Shown: positions 1-8,346, numbered from the stretch's first letter. The stretch is DNA of 19,419 nucleotides from an uncultured Bacilli bacterium (GCA_948479395.1 CAOLUI010000020.1:1-19419); one strand, 5' to 3'. Notes: generated from the letters alone by a model not told the origin. Numbers and translations are program-made.

Positions 1-670
1 CATAATAACGGTTAATAAAAAAATTAATTTCTCTAGCTATATCATCACTTATTTTTATTTCTGTTATTGAATCAATAGAAACATAATAGTACATTCTAAT
101 TAATTTAATAGTTTTATTACTAACTAATATTTGATTTTGATAACAGTTTTGACAAATAAATCCTCCTGTATCAGCATCTATAGTAACAATATTAGTTTTA
201 TTTCCACAAAGAATACAAGAATCTAATTCTAAAGAGATTCCTAAAAAAGGCAGATATTTAAACTCTAAAATATTAGTAAGAATTAAGGGATTCATTTTCT
301 GATTTATTTTTTTGATAACAGCTAAATATAAGTCATATATTATTTTTTCATTACTTTGCTTATATACTTGAACAGTTAATTCAGTAATATAATTTAAATA
401 ACTAATTAAAATAATGTCATTTTTAATAACTAAAAAATCTTCAATTATATCAACATCTTTTAAAATTGATAATTTATCTTTTTTATAATAAATATAAAAA
501 AAACCATAAGTAAATTTCATGGTTAAAGCTCTAAGTTTACTCTTTATACTCTTAGCGCCTTTGCACATGATGCCTATGATTCCGTATTCTTTTGTTAAAA
601 GATTAATTATTTTGGAAGTCTCACCATATGGAGTTTCACTAACTATTATTCCTTCCACTTTTGTAATCAT
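1..670 (-). CDS. recO: DNA repair protein RecO (C-terminus outside window)
   Basis: RecO loads RecA onto SSB-coated single-stranded DNA with RecR during recombinational repair in the cytoplasm. My translation from the ATG at 670 begins MITKVEGIIVSETPYGETSK, typical of the N-terminal OB fold. A four-cysteine zinc site follows in the C-terminal half (CILCGN, then about 20 residues later ICQNC), as in many Firmicute RecO proteins. The frame stays open to base 1, giving 223 residues. Family members run about 240-260, so roughly the last 20-30 residues lie outside. The start is two bases downstream of the yqzL stop and lacks a strong Shine-Dalgarno site, so translation is probably coupled. The era-yqzL-recO order is the classic Bacillus arrangement. 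Confidence 0.93.
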   Translation of the reverse strand, partial: MITKVEGIIVSETPYGETSKIINLLTKEYGIIGIMCKGAKSIKSKLRALTMKFTYGFFYIYYKKDKLSILKDVDIIEDFLVIKNDIILISYLNYITELTVQVYKQSNEKIIYDLYLAVIKKINQKMNPLILTNILEFKYLPFLGISLELDSCILCGNKTNIVTIDADTGGFICQNCYQNQILVSNKTIKLIRMYYYVSIDSITEIKISDDIAREINFFINRYY

Positions 671-672
671 TA

Positions 673-762
673 TTATTCACTTCTCTTTTTACTAGCATAC
701 TCTAAGTAGTCTTCTACTCGACCACTTTTTTTAAATTTATTCCATGCTTCTTTTTTATTCAT
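673..762 (-). CDS. yqzL: YqzL-like small protein (29 aa)
   Basis: This 29-residue gene starts MNKKEAWNKFKKSGRVEDYL and ends YASKKRSE. A strong GAGGAG Shine-Dalgarno lies about ten bases before the ATG at 762. Bacillus has a YqzL protein of about 47 residues in exactly this position between era and recO, sharing the pattern W-x2-F-x2-(T/S)-G-x-(I/V)-x2-YL. The pattern and position match here, but the protein is shorter. It is hydrophilic and likely cytoplasmic, and its function is unknown. The two-base gap to recO suggests it couples recO translation. I infer homology from position and motif; the length leaves some doubt. Confidence 0.72.
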   Translation of the reverse strand: MNKKEAWNKFKKSGRVEDYLEYASKKRSE

Positions 763-829
763 TATTAATCTCCTCAATCTTTCTAAATATATATTGAGCG
801 TTAATTATTAGTTTTATTCAAAAAATTAT

Positions 830-1711
830 TTAAATTTCATTAAAACCTAATTCATGAAGAAGTTTATCTTTTTCGCGCCATTTTTTAATAGTTTTTACGT
901 AAAGCTCTAAATAAACTTTTTTATTTAACATTTCTTCAATATCTTGACGAGCAAGAGTACCCACTTCTTTTAGGCGAGAACCTTTTTTTCCAATTACGAT
1001 TTTTTTAATAGAATCACGATCTACTATTATATCGACACTAATATTAATAATATCATCTTTTTCTTCAAAGGCTGTGGTAACACAGGTTATACTGTGAGGG
1101 ACTTCATCAACAGTTAGATTAAGGAGTTTTTCTCTTACAAGTTCACTAATCATAAAATAAATACTATTGCTGGTAAATGTTCCTTCATCAAAGTATTTAA
1201 CGTTATCAGTTAAGTATTTTTTTATTACTTTGATTAACGAGGTAATATTGTCTTTTTTTAATCCACTTGTGGGAACAACATCAGCAAAGGGATATAAATC
1301 TTTATAAGCTTCAATAGTAAGGATTAATTGTTCATCCGTAATTTTATCAATTTTATTTAAAACTAAAATAACAGGAGCATTGGTATTTTTTAAAGTTTCT
1401 AAAATATATTTATCGCCGCTTCCTAAAGGCATCGATGTATCAACCACAAATAAAATGGCATCAACATCATGCATTAATGAAAATGATTGTTTATTTAAAA
1501 TTTTACCTAATTTGGTTTCTGGTTTATGAATACCTGGGGTATCGACAAAAACAATTTGCGTATCACTTTCATTATAAACTCCTTGAATAATATTTCTCGT
1601 AGTTTGCGCCTTGTTTGATGTAATTGCTACTTTAGCATTTATTAAAGAATTTAGAAGAGTACTTTTCCCCACATTCGGTCTTCCGATTAAACTTACAAAG
1701 CCACTTTTCAT
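830..1711 (-). CDS. era: GTPase Era
   Basis: Era is an essential Ras-like GTPase that binds the 3' end of 16S rRNA and helps 30S subunit maturation. The 293-residue length is normal. The G1 P-loop GRPNVGKST is at about residues 10-18, G3 DTPGIHKP at about 58-65, and G4 NKID at about 119-122. The C-terminal KH RNA-binding domain contains the GKKGSRLKEVG loop at about 242-252. A perfect AGGAGGT Shine-Dalgarno precedes the ATG at 1711. The gene starts ten bases after dgkA ends and is followed by yqzL and recO. The cdd gene that separates dgkA and era in Bacillus is missing. No anomalies are seen in the key motifs. Confidence 0.98.
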   Translation of the reverse strand: MKSGFVSLIGRPNVGKSTLLNSLINAKVAITSNKAQTTRNIIQGVYNESDTQIVFVDTPGIHKPETKLGKILNKQSFSLMHDVDAILFVVDTSMPLGSGDKYILETLKNTNAPVILVLNKIDKITDEQLILTIEAYKDLYPFADVVPTSGLKKDNITSLIKVIKKYLTDNVKYFDEGTFTSNSIYFMISELVREKLLNLTVDEVPHSITCVTTAFEEKDDIINISVDIIVDRDSIKKIVIGKKGSRLKEVGTLARQDIEEMLNKKVYLELYVKTIKKWREKDKLLHELGFNEI

Positions 1712-1721
1712 AATTTACCTC

Positions 1722-2126
1722 CTATAACAATTCAAATACTTTCATAAAATATGGTCCATAAACAAATAAACAAATAACAAAAGCTACTAAAGCCATAATA
1801 AAACTTGCGGCACTTCCGCAATCTTTAGCAATTTTTGCTAAAGGATGAATTTCTAAAGTAATAAGATCAACAACTGCTTCAATCGCCGTATTAATTAATT
1901 CCATACCTAAAATAACTCCAAGAGCGATAAAGACAATGGCCCATTCGGATAATTTAATTTGAAAAATAATACCTAAAGAAATAGCAAAAATGGTAAATAT
2001 TCCATGAATCCATAAACTTTGTTCATATCGGTAAGCATAAATTAATCCTTCAAGGGAATATTTAATACTAGCTAAAAATCTTTTAAAACCTTTTTTCTTT
2101 AATTTATCTCTTGATACCTGCTTCAT
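1722..2126 (-). CDS. dgkA: Diacylglycerol kinase / undecaprenol kinase
   Basis: This 134-residue protein belongs to the small trimeric membrane kinase family. In Gram-positives the family phosphorylates undecaprenol (and diacylglycerol) with ATP, feeding lipid-carrier recycling for wall synthesis. A basic N-terminus is followed by an amphipathic segment (FLASIKYSLEGLIYAYRYEQ) and three membrane helices. The catalytic/Mg motif ELINTAIEAVVDLI is at about residues 76-89, followed by the conserved AKIAKDCGSAA. The ATG lies 23 bases inside the end of ybeY in another frame, so the two are probably translationally coupled, with AGGAG upstream. In Bacillus the equivalent gene is DgkA/YqxF; undecaprenol is the likelier substrate here by family knowledge. 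Confidence 0.95.
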   Translation of the reverse strand: MKQVSRDKLKKKGFKRFLASIKYSLEGLIYAYRYEQSLWIHGIFTIFAISLGIIFQIKLSEWAIVFIALGVILGMELINTAIEAVVDLITLEIHPLAKIAKDCGSAASFIMALVAFVICLFVYGPYFMKVFELL

Positions 2127-2544
2127 TTAAGATCAACTCCTGTTTTTGAAACATGATTTTTTCTTCTTCTTTTTTTATATGATCATACCCTAATAAATGA
2201 AGAATACCATGAACTGTTAAAAATGCTAATTCTCTTTTTTCTGAATGACTATATGTTAGAGCTTGCTCTTGCATTCTAGGAATGCAGATAAATATTTCTC
2301 CTAAGATACGAAAAGATAATCCTGATAGTTTTAAATTATCTTCATAAGCAAATGAGATAACATCAGTAACTTGATCAAGAAAACGATATTCTTTATTAAT
2401 TTTTTTTATTTTTTCTTCATCTACAAAAATAATAGAAAATATAGCATCATTTACTTTTTCTTCTTTAAGCGCTATATTTATGACCTCATTTAAATAGCTA
2501 TAATCATTTTGATAACCATATTCATCAATTATTTCAATATCCAC
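2104..2544 (-). CDS. ybeY: Endoribonuclease YbeY
   Basis: YbeY is a zinc-dependent single-strand endoribonuclease involved in 16S rRNA 3'-end processing and ribosome quality control. The 146-residue protein carries the signature HGILHLLGYDH near residues 112-122, with three zinc-binding histidines, and an upstream TDVISFAY segment. The start is GTG directly abutting the stop codon of the VanZ-like gene (TAAGTG), with a weak AGGATGG just before it. Re-initiation by terminating ribosomes therefore seems likely. The 3' end overlaps dgkA by 23 bases. It sits in the run with era, another 16S maturation factor, as in Bacillus. Confidence 0.97.
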   Translation of the reverse strand: MDIEIIDEYGYQNDYSYLNEVINIALKEEKVNDAIFSIIFVDEEKIKKINKEYRFLDQVTDVISFAYEDNLKLSGLSFRILGEIFICIPRMQEQALTYSHSEKRELAFLTVHGILHLLGYDHIKKEEEKIMFQKQELILNEAGIKR

Positions 2545-3162
2545 TTAAAACCATCCTAAACCAATAATTTTGGTAAAATATAAAATTCCTATTATAAGAA
2601 AAATAATACATAAAATATTATAAAATAAATCACTTTGAAAAAACTTAGGTAAATGTTTTTTAATAGCTGTAAGGCCGATAAATAAGAAAAATCCTAAAAT
2701 ACTTCCAATTACATTTAAAAAAATGTCATCAATATCAAGAGATCTTCCAATTTGTAATTGAACTAATTCAACTGTTGTTGATGTAATAATGCTTATAAAT
2801 AAAATATGGGAAACTTTTGAAGCTTTGATATAACTAGAAACAAAATAGCCAAAAGGAACAAAAATTAAAATATTGCCAACAACGTTAAACATAAAGAGTT
2901 TACTTCCTATTTTATACCGAAATATTTCTTGAAAAGGAACAATATTAAGCCCTCCACTACTATTCATTTCTGTACTAGTTAATAATTGATACAATAACAG
3001 AATATAAATAAAAAATATTAAATTAGAAAATTCTCGATAAAAAATAAATTTTTCATTATTAATTTTTATATAGGAAATTCTTATTGTTACTAAGACAATT
3101 AAAAATATTACGAGCATCGGCCATACATCAATAATAGCATCTGTTAAAGTATCTAATACCAT
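2545..3162 (-). CDS. VanZ-like membrane protein
   Basis: This is a 205-residue integral membrane protein with about five hydrophobic helices. The VanZ-type features are an NIVPFQEI motif at about residue 74 and the later TVELVQLQIGRSLDIDDI segment with acidic residues, followed by NVIGSILGF. VanZ proteins give low-level teicoplanin resistance in one enterococcal cluster, but most relatives have no proven role, so a resistance function should not be assumed. Its ATG directly follows the yqfD TAG stop (GAGGGAAGTTAGATG), and its own stop abuts the ybeY start, so it is embedded in the operon. In Bacillus this slot is occupied by phoH and yqfF. Confidence 0.85.
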   Translation of the reverse strand: MVLDTLTDAIIDVWPMLVIFLIVLVTIRISYIKINNEKFIFYREFSNLIFFIYILLLYQLLTSTEMNSSGGLNIVPFQEIFRYKIGSKLFMFNVVGNILIFVPFGYFVSSYIKASKVSHILFISIITSTTVELVQLQIGRSLDIDDIFLNVIGSILGFFLFIGLTAIKKHLPKFFQSDLFYNILCIIFLIIGILYFTKIIGLGWF

Positions 3163-4311
3163 CTAACTTCCCTCTTCTTCCATTATTACATCATATTCTT
3201 CGTATTTTGTAATGTTTTCGATAACTACATAAAATAGTTCTATTTCTATTGTACTATCATTTAGGCTTTTTTTCAAAACATTTCGTGATTTTATTGATTC
3301 ATTATTTTTTAATTTAATATTCATCTTTTCATCTGCTAATTCTAAAGCTTTTTTTAAGCCATCATCTATATTATATTCTTTTTCTTGAATGTTTATTTCA
3401 TATTCTTTTAAAAGATAAAAAGTAAAGTTAAAGATGGTAAATAATTTTTTCTCTTCTGTTTCATAATTTTTTAAACGACTTTTAAAAATTTTATATTTCT
3501 TTTTATCTGTTTTTAAAAGTAAATTATAGCGTTTTTTCCTAGTTCTTTTATGACTTTGATATTTTTTAGGTAAATGAACATTTGTAGTGTACCAAACTTC
3601 AGCATAAACATTTCCTTGAGCACAAACATTATCTTTTATTTCTTCATTATATTTTATTTCTCCGGAGATTAACCGGTCATTTTCATTGACATAATCCCCA
3701 TTTTGAACAATTATTTCGCCTTTAGTACTCTGAATAGAAGAAATTATGCCACTTTTACTAGCCACAATATGACAATATTTAGAATCATTAGTTAAGTTAT
3801 TAATTATTCGTTCTTCAATACGAATGATATACTTCATTCCTTGACGTTCTATTTCTAACCATTCTAATTTATCTTTATAATTATTTAAAATTTCTTTTTT
3901 TATTTGTTCTAATTCAGTGAAATCTTTTCTGATACTAAAGCTTTTAACTCCATATTCTTCTAAAGTATTTTTAATTAGTTCGCGAATATCTTTATTAGAA
4001 TGGATGACATCAACTTCTATAATCACTTGACTAAAAAAGTTTACTAAAACTAAAAATAATACAATTATCATAACTTTTAAGGGCGTTATAAGATTTTTTA
4101 AATGATATACACCTTCGTCTTTAACATAACGAAATTTAGTCGTGACAATTTTTTTTTGGAGATTTTTTAAATCACGATATTTAATTTTTAAAAAAAGATA
4201 GTCTCCTTGTTCTTGACAATCATAAACCGAAATATTATTTTTATATAATTTGACTAATAATTTATCCTTGTTTCGTACTTTTGCTTTTACAATACAAAAT
4301 CTTTCAATCAT
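3163..4311 (-). CDS. yqfD: Sporulation-type membrane protein YqfD
   Basis: This 382-residue protein matches the YqfD family in length and layout. A soluble N-terminal part (residues 1-75) is followed by a single membrane helix at about 78-98 (LKVMIIVLFLVLVNFFSQVI). Next comes a long extracytoplasmic or forespore-facing region that includes the conserved YIIRIEERI stretch and SGIISSIQSTKGEIIVQNGDYV, which resembles a lipoyl/HlyD-like hairpin. In Bacillus the gene is sigma-E controlled and paired with yqfC; its molecular role is not established. It overlaps yqfC by eight bases and abuts the VanZ-like gene. Its best Shine-Dalgarno (AGGTGGG) is rather far from the ATG, consistent with coupling to yqfC. 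Confidence 0.92.
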   Translation of the reverse strand: MIERFCIVKAKVRNKDKLLVKLYKNNISVYDCQEQGDYLFLKIKYRDLKNLQKKIVTTKFRYVKDEGVYHLKNLITPLKVMIIVLFLVLVNFFSQVIIEVDVIHSNKDIRELIKNTLEEYGVKSFSIRKDFTELEQIKKEILNNYKDKLEWLEIERQGMKYIIRIEERIINNLTNDSKYCHIVASKSGIISSIQSTKGEIIVQNGDYVNENDRLISGEIKYNEEIKDNVCAQGNVYAEVWYTTNVHLPKKYQSHKRTRKKRYNLLLKTDKKKYKIFKSRLKNYETEEKKLFTIFNFTFYLLKEYEINIQEKEYNIDDGLKKALELADEKMNIKLKNNESIKSRNVLKKSLNDSTIEIELFYVVIENITKYEEYDVIMEEEGS

Positions 4312-4552
4312 TTTTGATAAATCCCACCTGTTCTAAAGCCCCTTCTAAAAGAATTTCTCTTTTTTCTAAACGTTTTACAGAAAAATTTTTTCCTTTAATA
4401 TCTAAAATAAAATTAGGCATGGAAAGTTTTATTTCTTCATCATTTAATTTTAAAATGTCAATGTAATTAAAAACATGAATTTTATTTTCATAAATATCGA
4501 TATAATAATCAAAATCTAATAAAAAGTTACGCATGGTTTTATAAAGATGCAT
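4304..4552 (-). CDS. yqfC: YqfC family sporulation protein
   Basis: This 82-residue protein has the compact beta-rich look of YqfC, with a segment reading IYENKIHVFNYIDILKLND followed by EEIKLSMPNFILDIKGKNFSVKRL. The family is small, cytoplasmic or membrane-associated, and encoded just before yqfD in spore formers. I chose the ATG at 4552, because AGGTGA lies five bases before it. An in-frame GTG at 4561 would place the start inside that Shine-Dalgarno. The gene overlaps yqfD by eight bases. The C-terminal sequence EILLEGALEQVGF is also family-like. Function is not known beyond the sporulation association. Confidence 0.88.
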   Translation of the reverse strand: MHLYKTMRNFLLDFDYYIDIYENKIHVFNYIDILKLNDEEIKLSMPNFILDIKGKNFSVKRLEKREILLEGALEQVGFIKND

Positions 4553-4583
4553 ATGCTTCACCTATCTAAATATATGTTTAAAA

Positions 4584-4618
4584 CTAAAAAAAAAATTATA
4601 GAATAAATATCTATAATT
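4584..4618 (-). terminator. Rho-independent terminator after the PBP gene
   Basis: On the minus strand the nine-base arms AATTATAGA and TCTATAATT pair around a seven-base loop (arms 4594-4602 and 4610-4618). They are followed by about ten Ts. The stem is all A/T except one pair, so strength depends on the long T run. It overlaps the PBP stop codon. I see no convincing promoter between it and yqfC, so the yqf run may rely on readthrough. Confidence 0.68.
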
Positions 4619-6566
4619 AATAATTGGTAAAAATATAATCACTAACTTTCTTACTTATAAAACGATTTATATAAGCAAAATAATCACTTTTTTTATTGGG
4701 ATAATTAACATTAGGACTAAGTATAACCATACTATATTTAGGATTATCATATGGCGCATACATGGCATAAGAATTTGATATGGTTAATACATCTCCAACA
4801 CCATCAAAATTACTATCATAATAATTTTCACTAGTTCCAGTTTTACCTGCTGGTTTAAAAGATTTATCAGTATAACCAGAACCGGTACCGATATTAACCA
4901 CTTGTTTTAATCCTTCTTTGATACGATCAAAATAAACTTGATCAAGATTATAGCGACTTAAAACAATTGGTTCACTTTTTAGTAAAACTTTTTCTTGATT
5001 ATCTACTACTTTATCTAAAAAATGCAATTGATAGCGTACTCCATTATTAGCAATAGTATTTATATATTGGAGAATTTCAATACCTGTATAGGAATCATAT
5101 TGACCAATAGCTAAATTAAGAAGTAAATCAGCAGCTATTTTGGATCCTTTAATTCCGGTTACTTCATCTGGCAAATCGATACCAGTTAAAGAACCAAGGC
5201 CAAATTGAGCAAAGGTATTGCGATAAGTATCAAATTCTTTATTAGTTACTTCCATTTTCATATTAGGAGTATATTTATAACCAGCTAGTTTAATTGCTAG
5301 TAAAAATTGATAATAATTAGAACTGGTTTTAAGAGCTGTTATATCGTCAATATAACCTAATTTTTTATAAGAACATTTTTGTGGCACTAAATAAAGTTTA
5401 ACACACGAATCTAAAACTTTTTTGTTTAATTCAACTAAATTATTTTGATAAGCCATGGCCATACTAGCTCCTTTTACTACACTGCCCACGGTAAATGAAG
5501 AGTAAATAGCTTCTCTTTCATTATTGATAAAAACATCATCACCAACATATTTTAATCCCGTAATAGCTTTAATACTGCCATTATTAGGATCTCCTACAAT
5601 GACATAACTCCCATTATAAAATTGGGTATTTTTTAGTTTTTTTCCATTTTTTATTTCTTCTTTTAAGATTTCTTCGATTCCTAGCTGCATATCTATATCA
5701 ATCGTTAAATATAAATCATTACCTCTTTTGCCACTTTTTACTTGGGTAAAAGTTCCATCATTATTAACTTTATATAAATCTTTTTCGCCTTTTAAAAAAG
5801 ATTCATATTGTTTTTCTAAATAACTAATTCCGACAGTATCATTTAAGGCATAACCAAGTTTAGTATAACTATCCGCTAATTCAGAAGGAATACTACCAAT
5901 ACTACCTAAAATACTTTTTAATGTATTACCATAAGGATAATATCTTTCAAAATACATTTCATTCATAACGCCCGTTAAATTACTTTCTAAAACCCTCGCA
6001 TATTCTGATTCAGTGGCCCCAATTTTAATAATTTTCGCATCATATGTATAGCCTCCATTCATCAAACTATATATGTAGGCGGCTTTAGTATCTTCTTCAT
6101 TAAATGAATTTAATAATTCATCGGTTATACGGTCTAATTTTAATAAATATAAATCTTGACTATTTAATTTTCTTTCGTTATATAAATTATATTCTTCTTC
6201 CGTTATTAATTTTTGAGTCTTTTCGGGATTTTTTAACATCCAAAATTTTTTTAGTTCTTGGGATGAGGCTTTTTTAGGTAATTCCAAAAATTTGGCTAAT
6301 TGATAGGCAATATTAATTTCTTCTTCCGTAGTAATTTTATTTATTTTGCGATAAACAATAGTTTTTACACCGACATTATCAACAAGTACTTTACCATTAA
6401 CATCAAGTATTCTTCCTCTGGGAGTAGAAAGAGATTCGACATAAGTATTAGTTTTCTCTTCATAGGCTTTTTTATAATACGTTCTTTTTTGAAAAATATA
6501 ATGATAAAGAGTAAATGATGCAAGAAAGAAGAAAGCTAAAGTAATAATTAGATATATTTTTTTCAT
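4617..6566 (-). CDS. Class B penicillin-binding protein (transpeptidase)
   Basis: This is a monofunctional D,D-transpeptidase that cross-links peptidoglycan outside the membrane. One N-terminal membrane anchor (residues 3-22) is followed by a dimerisation domain with the typical STPRGRILDVNGKVLVDN. The transpeptidase domain has SVVK (active Ser about 362, Lys about 365), SSN at about 415-417, and KTGTSE near the C-terminus, so all three catalytic motifs are intact. At 649 residues it fits the PBP2/SpoVD-like families; no PASTA domains are seen. Two cysteines flank a loop shortly after the active site (CVKLYLVPQKC) and could form a disulfide. I prefer the ATG at 6566, with AGGTGG five bases upstream, over an in-frame GTG at 6575. 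Whether it serves elongation, division or spore cortex is open; it lies next to yqfCD. Confidence 0.94.
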   Translation of the reverse strand: MKKIYLIITLAFFFLASFTLYHYIFQKRTYYKKAYEEKTNTYVESLSTPRGRILDVNGKVLVDNVGVKTIVYRKINKITTEEEINIAYQLAKFLELPKKASSQELKKFWMLKNPEKTQKLITEEEYNLYNERKLNSQDLYLLKLDRITDELLNSFNEEDTKAAYIYSLMNGGYTYDAKIIKIGATESEYARVLESNLTGVMNEMYFERYYPYGNTLKSILGSIGSIPSELADSYTKLGYALNDTVGISYLEKQYESFLKGEKDLYKVNNDGTFTQVKSGKRGNDLYLTIDIDMQLGIEEILKEEIKNGKKLKNTQFYNGSYVIVGDPNNGSIKAITGLKYVGDDVFINNEREAIYSSFTVGSVVKGASMAMAYQNNLVELNKKVLDSCVKLYLVPQKCSYKKLGYIDDITALKTSSNYYQFLLAIKLAGYKYTPNMKMEVTNKEFDTYRNTFAQFGLGSLTGIDLPDEVTGIKGSKIAADLLLNLAIGQYDSYTGIEILQYINTIANNGVRYQLHFLDKVVDNQEKVLLKSEPIVLSRYNLDQVYFDRIKEGLKQVVNIGTGSGYTDKSFKPAGKTGTSENYYDSNFDGVGDVLTISNSYAMYAPYDNPKYSMVILSPNVNYPNKKSDYFAYINRFISKKVSDYIFTNY

Positions 6567-6630
6567 ACGATCCACCTACTATTAGTATTCAAAATAAAAG
6601 CTTTTTCATACAATATATTAGGTGATTTTG

Positions 6631-6877
6631 ATGTTTAATATAATTGAAAGATATATGAATAAATTATCTATAGATGAAGTAAATAATTTTGCCCAAAAAA
6701 ATAATATCTTTTTAAGTCCAGAAGAATTATCTTTTACATATCAATTCATTAAAAAAAATTGCCAATCCCAGTATTTTAAATTTAGATAGATATAAAGATA
6801 AATTTTCGGAAGAAAACTTAATAAAAATAAAAAAGTTATTTAAAGAATACTCTATTAAATATAAAAATTATTTATAA
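6631..6877 (+). pseudogene. DUF2624/YqfT-like gene with +1 frameshift in an A8 run
   Basis: A plus-strand gene starts at the ATG at 6631, with AGGTGAT four bases upstream. It reads MFNIIERYMNKLSIDEVNNF and continues to about residue 42 (TYQFIKK). It then meets eight As (6751-6758) and runs to a TAG at residue 52. Dropping one A restores a frame that continues ANPSILNLDRYKDKFSEEN and ends at 6877. The repaired product is about 81 residues, helical and lysine-rich. Bacillus YqfT (DUF2624, about 84 residues) has the same size, a similar N-terminal pattern and the same neighbour, nfo. The tail overlaps the convergent nfo gene by ten bases. The break may be a real mutation, an assembly error, or a site of polymerase slippage. 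Family assignment is moderate. Confidence 0.6.
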
Positions 6878-7746
6878 TACTCTATAATATCTTCTATTAA
6901 ATGAGGGTTATTTTCTCTAGATTTTAGGGCCTTTATTTCAAATTTATAAGGAGGATATAATTTTTCTACATAAGGTGTTTCTAATATTTTAGGAACATTT
7001 TTTAATTTTTCATTTAAAACAACACTTAGAAGAGCTTCAAAACCGATAGTACCTAGGCCAATATTTTCATGACGATCTTTATGCGTATTTAATAGATTTT
7101 TACTATCATTAACATGAACACAATGAATTTTTTCCAGCCCAATAATTTGCTCAAACTCTTCTAAAAATTTATCAAATTCTTTCATATCATATCCCGCGTC
7201 ATTTAAATGACAAGTATCAATACAAACACCAATATGATTCGAATTAACTTGCTCTAATATTGCTTTTACTTCATTTAAAGTTGCTCCACACTCCGTTCCC
7301 TTTCCTGCCATCGTTTCTAAAAGAATCATGGGGCCATCTTCATCAATGATGAAATTTAGGGCATCACTAATATTTTTTAGAGCTACACTCTTTTCTAAAC
7401 CAACAGCACTTCCTGGATGCACAACAATATATTTTATTCCTAAAAACTTACAACGACTTAATTCTTGTTTTAAAAAATTAATACTAAATTGCCATTTATC
7501 TTCACTAGTATTATTAGCCAAATTAACAATATAAGGCGCATGACAAATAACATTTTCTAAACCTATATTATTTTCTTGCATTAAGTTTATTGCTTCATCT
7601 CTTAATTTAATATCTAACTCTTTTCTAATCGTATTTTGAGGAGCTCCCGTATAAAACATAAAAGCATTAGCTCCATAATCAAGAGCCTGTTTAGTACTAC
7701 CTAACAATTGTTCTTGAGTAAAATTAACATGACATCCTATAATCAC
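6868..7746 (-). CDS. nfo: Deoxyribonuclease IV (AP endonuclease Nfo)
   Basis: Nfo cleaves the phosphodiester 5' to abasic sites in base excision repair, using three metal ions in a TIM barrel. Visible family motifs include GCHVNF at the N-terminus, YGANAFMFYTGAPQNT, HPGSAVG, the metal-binding ILLETMAGKGTECG, CIDTCHLNDAGYD, HVNDSKN, HKDRHENIGLGTIG and the terminal ILETPY. I chose the GTG at 7746, giving 292 residues. It has GGTGAT exactly four bases upstream, and the protein then begins MIIGCHV, aligning with the usual family start. A TTG at 7758 would add four unsupported residues. It is convergent with the broken DUF2624-like gene. No clear promoter is seen between it and the upstream pilin terminator. 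Confidence 0.95.
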   Translation of the reverse strand: MIIGCHVNFTQEQLLGSTKQALDYGANAFMFYTGAPQNTIRKELDIKLRDEAINLMQENNIGLENVICHAPYIVNLANNTSEDKWQFSINFLKQELSRCKFLGIKYIVVHPGSAVGLEKSVALKNISDALNFIIDEDGPMILLETMAGKGTECGATLNEVKAILEQVNSNHIGVCIDTCHLNDAGYDMKEFDKFLEEFEQIIGLEKIHCVHVNDSKNLLNTHKDRHENIGLGTIGFEALLSVVLNEKLKNVPKILETPYVEKLYPPYKFEIKALKSRENNPHLIEDIIEYYK

Positions 7747-7771
7747 TACTATCACCAAGAATATTATCTCA

Positions 7772-7812
7772 TAAAAAAAAATATGTGTAAATTAAATACT
7801 TCACATATTTTT
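7772..7812 (-). terminator. Terminator of the major-pilin-like gene
   Basis: Perfect eleven-base arms AAAAATATGTG and CACATATTTTT (7777-7787 and 7802-7812) flank a 14-base loop. On the minus strand they are followed by nine Ts. The orientation fits the pilin gene ending at 7839, not nfo. Confidence 0.75.
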
Positions 7813-7838
7813 ATGATATCAATTGATTTTTTCTATTT

Positions 7839-8315
7839 TTATCGATTCATCAGTGTGCCTACACCTTGACAATTATCTGATGCCGCTGTTTTACCTACAT
7901 CCGCATCCTTACCTTTTACGTTTCCACTTGTATGGCCCCCGTCTTTATTTAAAAAAACCACATTATTACTAATCCAAACTTTATATGTATATTGAGTACC
8001 ACTTGGAGTGACAAGAACGCTACCATGATATTTATCATCACCTTTATCATAATAACCTTGATTTTTTAAATCGTTTAACGAATAACAAACCGTTGTATTA
8101 CTATCAAATTCACCATTCATTACATCAACTTGATATGCTGTCTTGGCACTACTAATTAAAGTTTCCCCTTCAACTGCTAAAACATTTTTACGTGCTGTTT
8201 GAGTCATAGCACCAATATTAGATGCAGCAATTAAAATGATTATGGCTAGTATAACGATTACTGCTAATAGTTCAATTAAGGTAAAACCTTTTTTATCTTT
8301 TGTTATTAAATTCAT
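7839..8315 (-). CDS. Type IV pilin-like protein (prepilin, major-type)
   Basis: This 158-residue protein has a class III (prepilin peptidase) signal. A short basic leader MNLITKDKKG is followed by FTLIELLAVIVILAIIILIA, with the conserved Glu at mature position 5. Cleavage is predicted after Gly10, and the helix would pack in a pilus or pseudopilus core. The globular part has two cysteines (TTVCYSLND and SDNCQG near the end) that could close a disulfide loop. ComGC/PulG-type pilins build competence or secretion pili, but no ATPase, platform or peptidase gene is in this window. The start at 8315 is chosen over 8339 because the promoter at 8347-8375 would begin transcription at about 8340, and AGGAA lies nine to ten bases before 8315. 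A terminator follows, so it is a single-gene unit. Confidence 0.88.
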   Translation of the reverse strand: MNLITKDKKGFTLIELLAVIVILAIIILIAASNIGAMTQTARKNVLAVEGETLISSAKTAYQVDVMNGEFDSNTTVCYSLNDLKNQGYYDKGDDKYHGSVLVTPSGTQYTYKVWISNNVVFLNKDGGHTSGNVKGKDADVGKTAASDNCQGVGTLMNR

Positions 8316-8346
8316 CTTTTTATCATTCCTATCTATCATTAAATTA

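Noticed and set aside
2545..3162. VanZ-like gene as an antibiotic resistance determinant
   Set aside because: No vanHAX-type genes are near, and most VanZ-family proteins have no shown link to resistance.
4281..4466. Plus-strand open frame of 61 codons
   Set aside because: It lies opposite yqfC and the yqfD start, has no Shine-Dalgarno site and no recognisable protein.
6300..6518. Plus-strand open frame of 72 codons
   Set aside because: It is antisense to the N-terminal part of the penicillin-binding protein; the low-complexity Ile/Asn/Phe composition is what the opposite strand would give by chance.
7328..7534. Plus-strand open frame of 68 codons
   Set aside because: It is antisense to conserved nfo codons and lacks a ribosome binding site.
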